Assembly (NCBI RefSeq): GCF_002078875.1
Contig: NC_034415.1
Coordinates: 27,125,083-27,189,082 of the forward strand
Length of the DNA: 64,000 nucleotides
Direction of reading: 5' to 3'
From: Numida meleagris
Lineage: Eukaryota > Chordata > Aves > Galliformes > Numididae
Shown: piece by piece, positions 46,101 to 59,465 of the stretch
Layout: each line of letters opens with the position of its first letter
Numbering within the stretch: position 1 is the first letter of the stretch
Translations under genes and position numbers: made by a program
Notes under the pieces: generated by a model
The model's input: only the letters and a program-made list of their open reading frames with translations
Told to the model about the DNA's origin: nothing
The model's database searches: none

Positions 46101-49100
46101 AGACCCTTTTCCATTCCCATCTCAAGCAAGCAGAGGCAGGCAGCCCCCGAGAGCTGGCCCTTCCTTGCAAGACCCCAGGGGGGACCATGACACTTCTGCC
46201 TTTGATGCTCTGCTCTATGCAGCATTTTCTTCTCTTCATGCCCATTCCCCCACTTTTGTCACATTCTTCATTCTCCATTCATTTTCCCATTAGCCCATGG
46301 CATTATGCACTCTGTATTTCCGTGTGGTACTCAGCCTCAGCACTGCCGTAACAAGAAAATCTCTTTTTTCTTAAACACAAGGCTGGCTTCTCACTCTGAC
46401 CTGGTGGGGCTTTGCTTTGAATTTTCATGTGAGTCACAAGGTGCAAGGTCATGTAGTTACAGACAAGGTCACTTCCACTTACTGCAGCGACAGTGGGAAT
46501 GAGTAACCTCCTAACCACCTGCAACACTTGGTCATATTTATCTATATTTTTATTGGAGCATTTGTTCCCCTCCACCCTGATAAATAGAGCTGACATCCTG
46601 AGGGGTAACTAAATGGCAGTTACAAAACAAATGGACCAATAGTCTATTTAGCCTAGCCAGTGTGATCAGAATATATCCTTCAAAATAAAATACTACTGGA
46701 TGGAGTATGGGAGTCCTCCAGATGGCCAAGTGGATAGCTTTCTAAGGTCAGCATGAATATTTAATCAGCGTTTTTTACAGTGCAAGCATTAAAGACACAA
46801 AGTTGGAGCTGCTCATGGTATCCATGGAACCCGAATCGCTTGCAAGGATACCCCTTTACTAGAGAAAGACAAAACAGCCAGGCTTATGTGATTATTGAAG
46901 TATATCTCAAATGTATGTATTTATCTTTGCACTTCAATCGCGCAGTGTTTTCTGCTGTGGGATTTCTTCATGCTGGTTTTGTGCTAGCTAGCAGTACAGC
47001 ACCAGACATTTGCTACATTTGGAATTGGTGCTGGAGGGACATTAATGGTAGCATGCTGTTAAAATGTCAGCGCTTACACTGTTTTCATGAATGGCAGTAC
47101 CTTCCAGAATGGCTGCATTAGGCTGTGCAGTATCTTTTGCAGATATCTCAAGTCATCGCTGCGTTTAGCTGAACCTGTTTAGCTGATACTTGCAGTATCC
47201 AGGGACATAATCAGTGGGGATATTGTTCAAAACAAGGCATTTCCCAGGGTGTTTCCTAACATGAAAAGCTTTAGTCTCACCCCTTCCCCAGAAAGAAGCA
47301 TGTGCAAAGGTAGTACTGAATTTAGGAGCTCTGTAACAGCACATTCATTGCCCTGGATTTTATACCCAGGTTATTATACTCTTCCTTCCCAAACAAGCAA
47401 TATTTTTCACTTAGATGAACTCAGTATCTTCCCTGCCAGGATATTATTACCTGTGCATCCTCTGGGATCCTGGCCTTGTGTCCCCACACTCAGCAACTGT
47501 CTCACCAACAAGCAAGTACCTGCTGTCACCCAAAGAATCCCCGTCCTGAAAATAGTCTTGCTCCCAGTAATTCCTCCCTTGCAAGACAAACACAATAAGA
47601 AGCGAGTTACTGCTACTACTTATCTAATAGCCACGCACCCAACCTAAAATTATGCAGCCACAGTTTACAGTCTGAGATGAAATCTCCCAGGGGTTCACAG
47701 ACTATCCCTGACAGGTCCATGAAAGGCAACTAGTAAAGCTGAACTATTCTCTCTAGAATTAAATTCCATCTGCATGGATCTGTACCTCCAGTGGAAAATC
47801 TTGTGCAGCAGTCAGAGTTAAAGATTGAAATCTGTCTTTCAGCTGTGTGCAAGATCTGAATTCAAACTGGGTTGTTACATCAATATACAGCCTCATTCTA
47901 AAGACCTGTCAGTGCAGATGCTTTTTATTTTATTAACCTGTATTTCGTAATGAGGTTGTGCCAGGGGGTCAGCTCTGGTATCGGAAGGCTTTGAGATGTT
48001 CTGAGTCCAGGTCAAAGTTTTGCACCATTACCTACAAATCAGCACGGCCCTGGTTGCTGTATATCACCTTGTTGATGGTTCTTTTGTAGCCAAATGATTC
48101 GAACAATATGATTTCAACACTGCTAATAAGTAAGTGACTAGAATGAGATACGGGGAGCTGTGAGCCCAGGTTTTCTCGGCATATGTTAGCACTATTTGCA
48201 AAAACAATTGTGTTTATTATCTAACATAATCTACAAATTTTTTCTTTGATCTTTTGAATATTGCTTTTCTAAACAGACCTCTAGTGATTTCTTCTTTAAT
48301 TTCCTTCTGTCTTACTGAGAACAAAACCCACAAGCAACGCGTTTTTCAGTAAACAGAGTGTTTTCTGTATTATGAGATTTATTCCAAATCATAGTGTCCA
48401 AGGTTACAGCAAGATAACAAGAAAAGCACTTTCTTTCCTTCCTACTTGCTTGCTTTCCTACCTTCTCTGTCCTCATAGCTGTGACAAAGTCATGACAAAT
48501 ATGGGAATTTAAATGGGTTTATTTTTTTCAGCAATCTCAGAAAGCTACTTCAAAAAGAGACAAGCCTCTGGAAGGCCCTACATCGTGTCTTTTCTGTCAC
48601 CTGCTAGCTTGCTGGGTCATTTGTGAACTTTCATGAGAATGAAGCCTCATTCAGAGTTTAATTTCTATGGCCTGGCTGCTCAGCTTACAGCCCTGGCCAG
48701 CTCTGTGTGAGGCGTGCTGCGTGCATATACCTGAATGAATAACTGTGCACGTATCTGTGTGCCCAGCAGCAGCCCAGGCTCTTGGCAATACCCGCTGGTA
48801 TGCAGGTGTTGCCTTGTTTCGGGAAGATGGAGTTGAGGAGGCAGAGGATTGCCCCACTTTCACTCCAGACCATGTCAGCAGTAAATCCAAGCCCCATTCC
48901 TTTGCCAGCAGGGCCAGATGCCATCGGGATCTGCCAGGGAGCTCTATCCCTCCCCCTGACCCTGCTGCCCACAGGAGCCCCAGCACATCTCCTCTGGCTG
49001 GGCCCAAACTCTGCTCAGCCCACAGATATCCCAAAGCACAGATATCCCTTCTTCCCATGCCAGCCCTGGGTGCTACTCTGTGACGGGGGCCATCTCTTCT

Positions 49101-52100
49101 GTTCCAGACACTGATGAGCTACATCTGGGTTAGATTTAAATCTCCCTCGTAGCCGAAATCTTTCCTATCTCAGTTATTTGAAATAACTGTTTCCATCCCA
49201 AACTCCTGCCCATCTTCCCTCTCTGTCCATGACAGAAAATAAAAATAGAAGTAGCAGTAAAACGCATTCTCTAAAACTAGTCAGAGAGGGCAGTTCATGT
49301 TTTAGTTAGCAAATATGTCTATTTGTGAGCATCACTCCAGTCAAACCAAACCAGCACAAGGAAGAGCTCAATCCATCTACCAGGTGCTCAGTTGAGATGT
49401 ACCTAAGCCAGATCAGCCTGTTGTCCCCCCAGTCCAGGGTAAAACCAAGACCTTGAAGGGAGATAAAGTGCATTCAGGATGTATGTATTTACATGGGATA
49501 GTACAGTATATTTCTATGACCACGATCCTCACCGAGGTGCCTTGCTTCAGCATCTCCCTGCAGGCAGGCTGACTGAGGCCTAGCCAAAATGCTCAGGAGT
49601 TGGCTGGGCTGAACCTGCTGAAATGTGGGCACAGAGATTCCTAAACCAGTTGCTTCTCTGGGCTTTGTTTGTTCACATAGGATTGTATGAGCAGTCAGAC
49701 ATCAATATAGAAGTGAAACAAGTTTGTGTTAAGTTTCCAAAGCAGTGACATGTCCAGCCTAGCTTCATGGCAGCTAGAAGCATTGGAGCCAGAAGTGTAG
49801 TGGCAAGTTTTCTGTTCCAAGCAGGAGGAATTGGGAGGTGATGAAATGAGTATTTGCCTGAGGCTCTGGAAAACTGGAGCCAGATGATGGTGCATCGTAT
49901 TAGGCACTTGCTGAAGAGCAAGCACATGCACTGATGGATACTAGCAGCAGGACCACTTGCTTTCCTTCCTTTCATATCGCAGGGATAGCAAGTGGAAGTC
50001 ATTATAAGCCAGAGTCTGTATAAAAATAACATGCAAAAAATGTTTTGGAGTGGCTACTTTTAACAAGCTGGAGGGAGCAGTTACCTTCCTGCAAATCAGG
50101 CACCTCCTGACCTACTTCTTAATAGCAGCTGAAATCAAAGGCCCTTTATGCTGCTGAAAGCCTTAAACTGGGAAGGTGTTCCAGCAAGCAAGAAGTCCTG
50201 AGGCACTTCTCCTTGTCCCTTATATGTTCTTTCTAGCCTGTGGCTACTCATGGAAAGAAATGCCTTTCTACTTAAACATACTTTGACTAATTAATCTATT
50301 CCATCTGTTCCTTCTTCCCAAAATGTAACCATGACACAGAAGTTTCCGAAACAGATTTGGTTCTCATATTGATAAACAGGTCACAGAAAAATGGGAGAGT
50401 GGGGAAGGAGGTGAAGGGAAACGTTGGGAATTTAGCTTTTATTTCATCCTGACTAGCTTCTGACTCCTTGCAGGCGGCTGATTTATACAGTATGCTGCAT
50501 ACAGCAGGGCAGTCAGCAAACACATCTGAGATCATTCGTGCAACTAGGTGAGAAAGGTTACTCACTGCTTGCAGAAAGGCCTCGGAAAGTGCAGTGTGTG
50601 AAAAGTTTTGTACCAATTTCAGTGGAATTAAGTCACTTCTTTGAATATTTAATGTAACCTGTGAATTTCCTCTCAAAACAACTCCCAGAATCTGCTCGTC
50701 TCTCTCTGAGACTAGTAAACAGTTTGATAAATTCCTTAGAACACTGAGAAGGAGCCAAATGGGTTAATTTTTAAAAGTTCAAAGTGCACCTGAACTGCGT
50801 TGCTGAGGCTCACAGCTGCTGCAGGGCTGAATGCAGCACTGTGTTGCCATGTGCAGGTTTGCTTCTCACAAGTTAGCCCTGCTATTGTAGATCAAATGCC
50901 CTTTATCTGAACTGACAGCAGGTAACTGATCAAATATTACTGAGTTTGCCTTTAAAATTTAACCTGCAAGAGTTATACGCTGCATCCTGTCGGATTTTAT
51001 GTTTCATGACATAGTATGCCAGAACCAGGCAATACAGCACAGCATAATGCAACGTGACAGCTAAATTCAAAGGTAAAGACAGTTCTCCTGCAACAATTAA
51101 GCACTCTTGATACTCCGAGCTCAAATCCAGTGCTTTGTGCTTGCTGCAGCCAGCCAGGTGTCCTCCTAGCAGGAACGTCACTGCAGAACCACTGATCTTT
51201 TTTTAAGCCTGCACAGCTAGACCAGTGCCTGCAGGTTTCCTGAGCTTCATCAGGTTTCTACTGTAAGATAAGACAACTTGACTACACCTTTTTTTTCTTT
51301 TTCTGATATCTGCTTAGTTTCTCCTTCTGTGCAATGGAGTTTTGTCCATGTTCCTGCTCCAATGCAAAAGTGTAATAATACTGATGATTTCCAAACTTGA
51401 AAGGAACACAGGAAAAAAATATTCTCTCTAGTGAGGTAGCTGTGCTCACTCCAGACTGTATGCAATTTGGATAACCTTGACAACTAACACAATAAACAGT
51501 GCCATGATTTTAAGTGAGGATGAGCTAGCACGTTAAAATCTCTCTGCCAAATCTAATGCAAGCGCCAAGCCTTCCAGGTGTTTCATTGTGTTATCACACA
51601 CAACTAACATAATTTTTTCTTTCAGTTCCGAAAAGGTGGTCCAAAATGTTTAAACTACAGTAGTTGCAACATGTCAAAGAGGGAATTTATTATCTCAGCC
51701 CCAATAGGTCTTAATAAGCCTTACACAACTGTTTAGGCATTTATTCTATTAACGGCTGTTCATTCCAGTGGCTTCACCTGAATATTCATGATCTTACTAT
51801 TCCCAGTGCTTCAGTGTAGCAGCTGTTTGAAATCCACAGCAAATGTTCAAGAGAGTTCCACAAATATAAACACCCTCACAGCTGAATGTTTGGGGCCTGT
51901 GCATCGCAGAGGAGAGACATGAAACATTTATGTGGAGTGATTTTTGGAGGACGGCATTTACAAAGCTTAAATAGTCCGTGCACATTTGGGAGCACTTCAC
52001 TGTGATTGGGACATTACCATGGAGGACAAAGAGTCTGGAAGAGCCTACAGCCCACAAAGATATTTCCTCGCCTCTATGAGATAATTCAGTGTAACAGAGG

Positions 52101-53248
52101 ATTCCTGCAAAATTCCAGATTCAGAATCAAACCTAGGCAACTGTAATCAAAGGTGGGGGGTTTTCTTGCCTCATTGGCATTGTTTTGAATGAGGACGGAA
52201 ACAGCATGCATAGAAAGGAGGTACCAAGGAGGCAAAAGGAAGCAATGTGCTCAGTTAAAAAGTTAATCTAAACACAAAATGAAACACATCAGTATACAAT
52301 AAATCTTTAAAATCTTGCAGTCGTCTTCGCTCTTGTACGAACTGAGTGTCTAAGTCAGGACTCTACTTATGGAAACCATTTGTCTCATATTAAGTAGGAA
52401 ACATGTTCTGATGGAGTCTAAGCAGATAAGACACTTTAATTAGCAAGCACATGGAGGACATAAAGAATTCAAGCTCCTCTCTGAGGAGTGGGGATGGGAA
52501 GCAGAGCTCTCTACCTGGCGCCCCATCTGTTCTGCCTCTGTCCGTGTGGCTGGCATTTAGGAGTTGTCACCAGCTCAGAATTATTGGTGGTCTTTGCAAA
52601 ATTAATGGCTGGATTTAGCCCACTTCTCAGAAGACAGGTGCTCTCCTGCAGGAACTTTGAGGGCACGAGAGGATGATTTGCTCAGAGAAGATGGAGCAGA
52701 GGTGCAGGCAGAGGCATCAGCACTTACAACTGCTGTAGCAGGAGCAGTAGTCCTGCAGTTGAGGGCGGTGTCCCAGGACTTGCAAGACTGAGATCCCCAG
52801 CCAGCTCCACAGATTTCCCCCATCATGAGGGTGGTTTTTGCTGTAAGAACCAGCGAATGGGGCAGGGAAGGAGAAGGGGGCAGGACGCATCTCCTAACAC
52901 GAGCATGAAAACATTCCCCTTTCAATTCATGTCACGGGTCTACATTTTCTTTCTGGAGATTTCCCAGTTTCTCAAAACTAAGATCCACATGTGGACAGAC
53001 AGATTTCCAATTGAATAGGAAGAACAGAAAAAAAAAAGGAAGAAATAGCTCACGGCAACAAAAATGGTTTCCCATCATCTGAACCTTCAGACTGGAGATT
53101 TTAGAGTGACTCAGTCCAGCCATTTTTCACTGGAGTTCTTTTAATACGTTGGCAGATTTGACATAACGGCAACATTAAATTACAGTTAATTAGACAGGTA
53201 AAATATAGTCAATTTACAGTAAATGTTAGCCTAGACATTGGAAATACA
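43166..53248. other. Intron, non-coding
   Basis: No gene supported. It contains a GTGTGTGTGTG run at about 44580-44592, T16 at 45152-45167, and an AT-rich homeodomain-word block at 44740-44880. A GC-richer interval at 48660-49080 has three overlapping chance frames of 110-135 codons on both strands. No mobile element was recognised. Confidence 0.5.
45152..45167. repeat. T16 homopolymer run
   Basis: An uninterrupted T run preceded by TCCTTCCTTTCTTCC, making a pyrimidine tract of about 30 bases. No SINE or LINE body was recognised alongside. Confidence 0.8.
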
Positions 53249-53290
53249 TTTATATATATATTTATATATATATATATATACACACAAACA
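53249..53290. repeat. (TA)n microsatellite with CA end
   Basis: TA repeats interrupted once by TT, ending in ACACACAAAC. It is a simple repeat prone to length change and strand separation. Confidence 0.85.
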
Positions 53291-54587
53291 TACCAGTAAT
53301 AGGATTAGCACCAGTTAAGAACTTCCATAAACTACTAAGCAAAACCATATCTTGCTTTTGTGTAATTCAGAGAGAAGGAATTTCCTTTCAGAGACTAAGT
53401 GATGGTGCTGATTTCAGAGAGAAAGTAGAGTTCTACTGTTTAAAGAAAACCTTACAACAGCCACGGGATTTTCAGTAATATACTGGGGACAGCATTGTTC
53501 ATATACAGACCTGATCTCTGTGAACAGTAATGGTTCCAGGCTAATAATGAAATAATCCATTTTTACTAGATGAAAGAAGAGGGATCAGAAAAGTAACTCG
53601 ATCTGTGGGTAATAATGGTGCCAAAAGCTTATAATGGAAAATATCTGAAGAATCCGAGACTCTCTTTGAGAGATATGAATGATTTCTTTTTTCTTGCGAA
53701 AAGTGTATGAAGAACTTGAGAAGAAGTGGCTGACTGAATTTTATGAGAAAAAGCTCTGTTTGGGGGAGAGAGCCGCCGGGTCGGGTTGCAGCCCAAACAC
53801 AGCTCACCCTATGGAGCGGGAGGCACAGCTGAAAGATGCACCGACGCCCGCACTTGATGCACTCGCACATTGGCTTTTTTCTTTCTTCTCCTCCTCCAAT
53901 TTTTTGTTCTCCAAAAAACAAAGTTTATAAATTAGCAGGAAAAAGTCCCCGTGTCCAATTTGCCATCTGTTAACACATTCCATAATTCATACCATAATGA
54001 TCTTTCAGCAAAAAGAAAAGGTGGGGTGAAATCACTCAAATCAGCTCAAGACTTGCTGCTTATTTCAGCAAGGTCAGGGTTTTGCCATTCCTGCCCAGCT
54101 AATTTCATTGCACAGTTGAACTACATTTCATACAGGAACATCAGTGGTGTGCAGTGTTCATTTTACCTCATTGTGAAAATAGTCCTTGCTCGGATAACCA
54201 GACCTAGAAACATTGTGTGAGCTTCTGAGAAGGGCTTGCTTCAGTGGAAGTTTTTATACTACAGTTCATGTTGCTTTCCTTCAGCTTTTTTCTTTGATTT
54301 CTATGTAGTCAGGGTGAGTTAAAGCGAAAATAAGAGAGAGAAATATCTTTATGCCCAAACTCTCAAAATGCAGCCACATAAAGGAGCATACAGACAGGAC
54401 TCACCTGGCTGTGTGTGTGCAGTTACCTAAGCATGCCGCATGTAGTGCAAGCTAAGCTCATGCAACGGAGCGTGTGGCTCAGGAAGACTCCAGGAGGCAA
54501 CAGCATTTGTTTCTGAAACACAGCTATGATTAGAGACAAAGCTAATGCTCCTATATAACAATTTTCTTTAAGCCTTTACAAAGGTCA
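53291..54587. other. Intron, non-coding
   Basis: No gene or recognisable repeat. Frames at 53541-53930 on opposite strands overlap and are taken as chance. Confidence 0.5.
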
Positions 54588-54645
54588 CTGGCCCAAATAT
54601 TCCCATTCTGCAGCTGGGGGAGTTGAGGCAGCGGAGCTGTGCATA
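54588..54645 (-). mobile_element. MIR-type SINE fragment (antisense)
   Basis: TGGCCCAAATATTCCCATTC and TGCAGCTGGGGGAGTTGAGG, followed by CAGCGGAGCTGTGC, resemble the antisense MIR-like core (CCCATTTTACAGATGGGGAA, ACTGAGGCACAGAGAG). Only the core is recognisable. Confidence 0.4.
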
Positions 54646-57600
54646 CGGAGTTGATACACAGTGGTCTTCTGGCAGCACCGTGCTGTCTCCCTGTATGAGG
54701 CAGAAATTGGAATGAGCAGGAAAAATCAGAAAATTGTGTTTAGCGTAGGCATAATGAACTTCTTGGTCTTTCCTCCTGATAAAAATGCCTTTATTTTCTG
54801 CAGTTTCATCTTTTGCATGGCATGCTCTGGCATATCATCTAATTCCCACTCTGTTCTCATGGGCACGCGTGTACCGGTTCCTAGGAAGTAAATAATAACA
54901 TTGGGGCACCTCTGTGACACGTTAATTTAAAGTGTATCATGAAATTTAGCCCTTCTCTCTCTCTCTGTCATACACACATAAAGCCTTCCTGCTCTGTAAG
55001 TGTGTGTGAGTGGATGTGTAATGCAGATAAATCATTGGATTTCAATGACTGCTGGGCTGAGATTGAAATAAGAAATAGCTTGTTGATTACTGAGGCGATT
55101 AAAAGGATCATCTTATTGATTCCCACCCAGCCAGGCACAGACCTCAATAATGAACATCGACTGGTTTAATAAGGGAAAAGGCAAGATTTACTGGACGCAT
55201 GTGCTTTTCATTAGAGAGAGCTGAAAGGAAATAAAAAATGCTGACCTACCCAGTCATGGGCCATTGTGCCTCTTACTCTTATGAGTGCAGCCAGTACAGG
55301 AAAGTGGGTAATAGAAAGCAGTATGTGACTGCACAGGGGCAATGCCTAATAAAATTACTGAAACTAAAGTAACAGAAATGAAATTATTTTCGTCCATCCT
55401 TTTTTTCCTACTGATTTCCATTCCCATTGCTTAGAGTACACAAATTTGGATATGGTCCATTAACAGTGATAGCCGACTATGCATTAAAAAGTCAGAGGTT
55501 AGGTCTCCTTCCCTCCTTAGATCCACTGGGAAATATGAGCTACCTAGAGGTAACCCATCTATCTAGGTTGATTCTAGGAGGAAATGATTATCTTAAAGAT
55601 ATGCTTGAGGTTGAAAAAGCATCAGCTGGACATTTGTGTTACACAGTAGTCTGGACGTTGGTCCTATTTGTTATTGTACCAATCACTGGCTCTGTGAATG
55701 CCTCCTTCAGAAAGACTTTCAACTTTAAGTAAGTCCATACGGCAGATACAAGTACAGATATTGGCACACATGATGGGCGAGCTTTTCTTCTTAACAATCA
55801 GCAGCAGCAACTGGTTTTACAAGAACGCAAATAACGGTATTTTCACATGTGTAAGTCGTACCTCAGATAATTTCCACCTCTGGCAGAGGACTCAAACCGA
55901 ACTTCTTAGACAGCATCCATCTCATCTACACCAATGTGTAACCTCCTCCAAACCCGGGGCAGGTAGGCTGGCGGAGTGCAGGAGCCAGGCTGCACAGGAA
56001 AGACCTCATTTCTGGGAGAAAGGAAGCAGGTTGCTGAGGATTAGAGACCTGGTGGGCTGCTAAGGGAGACAAGACTTTCAAACAAACATCCCTTCCTATC
56101 ACCCTCTGATTCACATAGCCCACAGGGCTGCTGAATCACAGAGATTTCTACAAATAATCAAATACCTTGCCTATCATATATATGAAACATGATGTTCTTA
56201 CTTGCCAGCCCCAAAGAGAGTATTCCATTCTAAAACAGCACAACGTGTGTTTTCTTTGCCTGCTTACACAATGAATGATGAGGAAATGATGAAATTTAAT
56301 ATTGTGCTCACTCTTTTTCTGTATGAGGAGTATAGGTTTTCTGGAGCATTTAAAACCAGAGCAGCCAAAGTCTGCTTGGATTATAAGGGCAGTTCTAACC
56401 AACCCTAATGGGTTTACTCTAGATCACCGTGTGGCACTTTAAGGAAAAGAGGACAGATCTACTTAGAAAATTCTTCTTTAACTTGAGGAACTGGTACAAT
56501 ATTCATAGATATATCCATCTGTGCCCTCTGTGAAGGGCTCCCGGTCACTAAATCCTTTGGACATCGCAGGAACTTGGTTGATGTATTCTTGCTGATGGTT
56601 TTGTTGATGATTATTTGCCACTGTGTTAGCATAAAGTCCCGTCAATTCCATGTCCCCTGCTAAAGTAGCTTTCTCTACTCAGTCTTTTTGTCTTATATAC
56701 CTGGTGAGCTCTGCTATTGCCTTCAAGGGACACAGGCAGGGTCCAGGGCCCTAAAGAACAAAGAACATTCAGTCCCACTGCAGTGCAGCTCTTCAGCAGC
56801 ACCTCTAAGTGTGTTCTGCTGTGTCCCCACTTCTGCCCAGGACAGGTTGACAGATGGCTTGGATAAATGGTTACAACACAGGCTTATCCCGTGACACGAC
56901 AATTGTTTTGGTAGCTTTGAAACATTGCCTGCACACACAGCCTCTGAGGTGCTAATATAAAACAATACAAAGTGCTACAAAGCCCTTTGTTGGCACCTTT
57001 CTTTCTGCTTACGAGTGCCCTATTTAAATCTAGCTCACGGTTAAGTCAGAAATGAAATGCAGCTGAAGGGCTCCAGAAGCACTGAGAAAGGATTTCAGCC
57101 CAGAAGAAGTGGCCAGGCTGCCAGGCACACCAGCCATCTGTCTGGTACCAGTGGCCAAACCGACCACAGCTCTGCCAAAAGGGGCACGGATATCTTGCCT
57201 GGAGTCCTACCACCTTCATCCTTTTCCTGGAAACAAAAAACAGCATTTCTAGCCGTGCATAATCTAGTGATTTAGGAAATGTTGAATATCGTACTGTAAA
57301 CCAAAAAAAAAAAAAATCACACATTGTCCAGGGCTGATTTCCCTCCTCTGCCTGCTTCCACCCAAGGGGTGCCGGCAGTCGGAGCTTCCCTTTCCAAAGC
57401 TGGCATTGCCAGCTTCCAGTTGAGGTCGGAGTTAGGTTTGTTCCTCTTGCCAGAGGAATTTGGGCATGTGTTACATTTCTTCGATGCTGGAAATGCAAAG
57501 GAGTTTCTTGTGGAGGCTGTTTCTCAGTGTGATCGCTTGCTATAATGTGTGGGCTCAAAAGGGTGTCCAAAAGCTCTCCTCAGCCAAATATTTCCCTGCA

Positions 57601-59441
57601 TTTTAAGATTTGCATGAGTGGGTTTTGTACTTAAGCAGCCTTTAATGTATTCAAAAACAGGTTTGTTTGGTGGGTTACATAATAGTGTTGAATCTGACCC
57701 AGACTTGTTGTCACGGCACTGCTGTCAGATAGATAGTGAGCTGTCAGGTTGAAATATTCACTAGTAATCTAGGTTATTGGGCCCCTTCTTTCAGAAGTGC
57801 ACCCAGCAGAAAAGCAGCAGTGGTAGGAGCTGGAACTGCAAGGTTCTGCGATGGGGCTAAATGCTCTTCTCAAATCACTGCCTGATACAGGGAAGATTTT
57901 CAGATGAGCTATATTCCAGGATCAGCTTCCAGCTGATTTATTTTTTCACCGTTCTTCTCAGGTTAGAGCGTGGTTAGAGGCCTTAACTTCATAGATAGGT
58001 AGGTTAAAAAACCTCGAGGTATTTACCAGAAATGTGCCCAAATAGGAAGTTAAGGATTCAAGGACTTAGGCTGTCTGCAGTCAGCACGTAAAGCACAACA
58101 GCATCGGGCACCATCGTTACACGGTTGATCTCTAATTAAAATCTTAAATTCAGAGACCAGACAAAGTGCTGACCTTTTCATTGAGAGAAGACTAATTGTT
58201 CTTTCTTGCTAAAGATGCAGTAGGTATCTTTAAAGATGTGATCTTACTCATTCCTGAACCATTTTTAGAAAGGTTCTGCTACAGAGTCATTGATAGGAGA
58301 AGCAATTAGCTATAACAAACATTGTGTGCCGTATAATGACATCTGTTTACATTTGAAACCATTTTATTGCAGGGTTCTTAGCTATTCAAGCTTGAATTTT
58401 TATTTTGCACAGTCTTCCTTTTTAAAACAATTTGGGTATCAGAGATGGAAAATGCTAGGACTGTCTTGGAGAATATTTCTCAGTTAATGGATTTAATGAC
58501 TTTTCATGGATGAATCTTGCCATTTTGCCATGGCAAGTCCATGATACAGTGATCCTAGAGTGCTGTGACTGCTTGATGCAATACGTACCACATAATATAT
58601 CTGTTATCAGTATTCTCATTACAGGGGGAGAGAGAAGTCAGATTGGAAAGTGAGAGCAGAACTGGTCAGATCAAAGTAAAAGGAGAAACAGTGAAAAGTA
58701 AAAAAAGAAAAAAAAAAAAGACTGTGGAAAACCTATGCTATCAGGACCTTGAATTCTTCCCAGCTTAAAGAGACACGGGTAGAAAAACAGTTTCATTTCT
58801 GCCCTATCAAAAGACTAAGGTTCTTTGATCAGAGAAGACAGAGGTTGGAAAAGGAAGTCAGTTTGTTAGGAAGACAAGGCATCTGTAGAAGATACCAATC
58901 TGATCAAAAAAACCTGTGCTTATCCTTGGCTGGAGTGATCACCCATTTCAGTTCCTCAGGGCACAGGCTGTGGTCAGCGCTCCTGAGTCATTCCGGCTGC
59001 ATTTAATGTTCTTTGCACTGACTTCAAGGCAAATAAGCTCCTAGCTCATGCAGAGAGGCACAGGGCTCTCTCACATTGCACACATCACTAACACTGGCCA
59101 TTATGAACAACTGAGCCAAAACTCTTTATCTGAAGCTTTCAGATGACTGCAGGGAGGCTTAGACAATTCCACCAAAGGCAGAGTAAGGTCCCAAGCCTCC
59201 CAGAACCACTACATTGAGAGGACTCCAGGAGATCCCTCCCGATAGCCATCACTTCTGTTTCGCATTTGCTTGTATACATCTGTCTGAGCTTTGATTCAAT
59301 TTGGTGCTACTTCTTTTTATTACATATGGGGAATCTGACTCCGCCTATAACAATGTGCTTGGTTGCGCTTTGTGTTGGTTTTGCTCGCACGCAACTGAGT
59401 TCGTAGGAATTAAACGTGCCCTCTCGTATCTTCCTCCTCAC
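54646..59441. other. Intron, non-coding
   Basis: No gene supported. The 174-codon minus-strand frame at 57046-57570 overlaps two plus-strand frames and shows no domain. A-rich runs occur at 57302-57315 and about 58709-58719. No CR1 was recognised. Confidence 0.5.
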
Positions 59442-59465
59442 AGAAGGGATAATAGAAGGGATAAT
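59442..59465. repeat. Tandem duplication, 2 x 12 bp
   Basis: AGAAGGGATAAT twice without mismatch, followed by a partial third unit AGAAG. A short, probably recent slippage event. Confidence 0.8.

Noticed and set aside
47941..48010. AGGTTGTGCCAGGGG word resembling an internal CR1 segment
   Set aside because: Only about 15 bases match and neither flank continues in the CR1 order.
48651..49114. Cluster of 110-135 codon frames on both strands
   Set aside because: Composition-driven. CpG content is low, unlike a promoter or conserved exon, and no product is recognised.
57046..57570. 174-codon minus-strand frame
   Set aside because: Close in length to the expected NFI DNA-binding exon, but on the wrong strand and with none of its residues (no DEFHPFIEALL). 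It overlaps two plus-strand chance frames.
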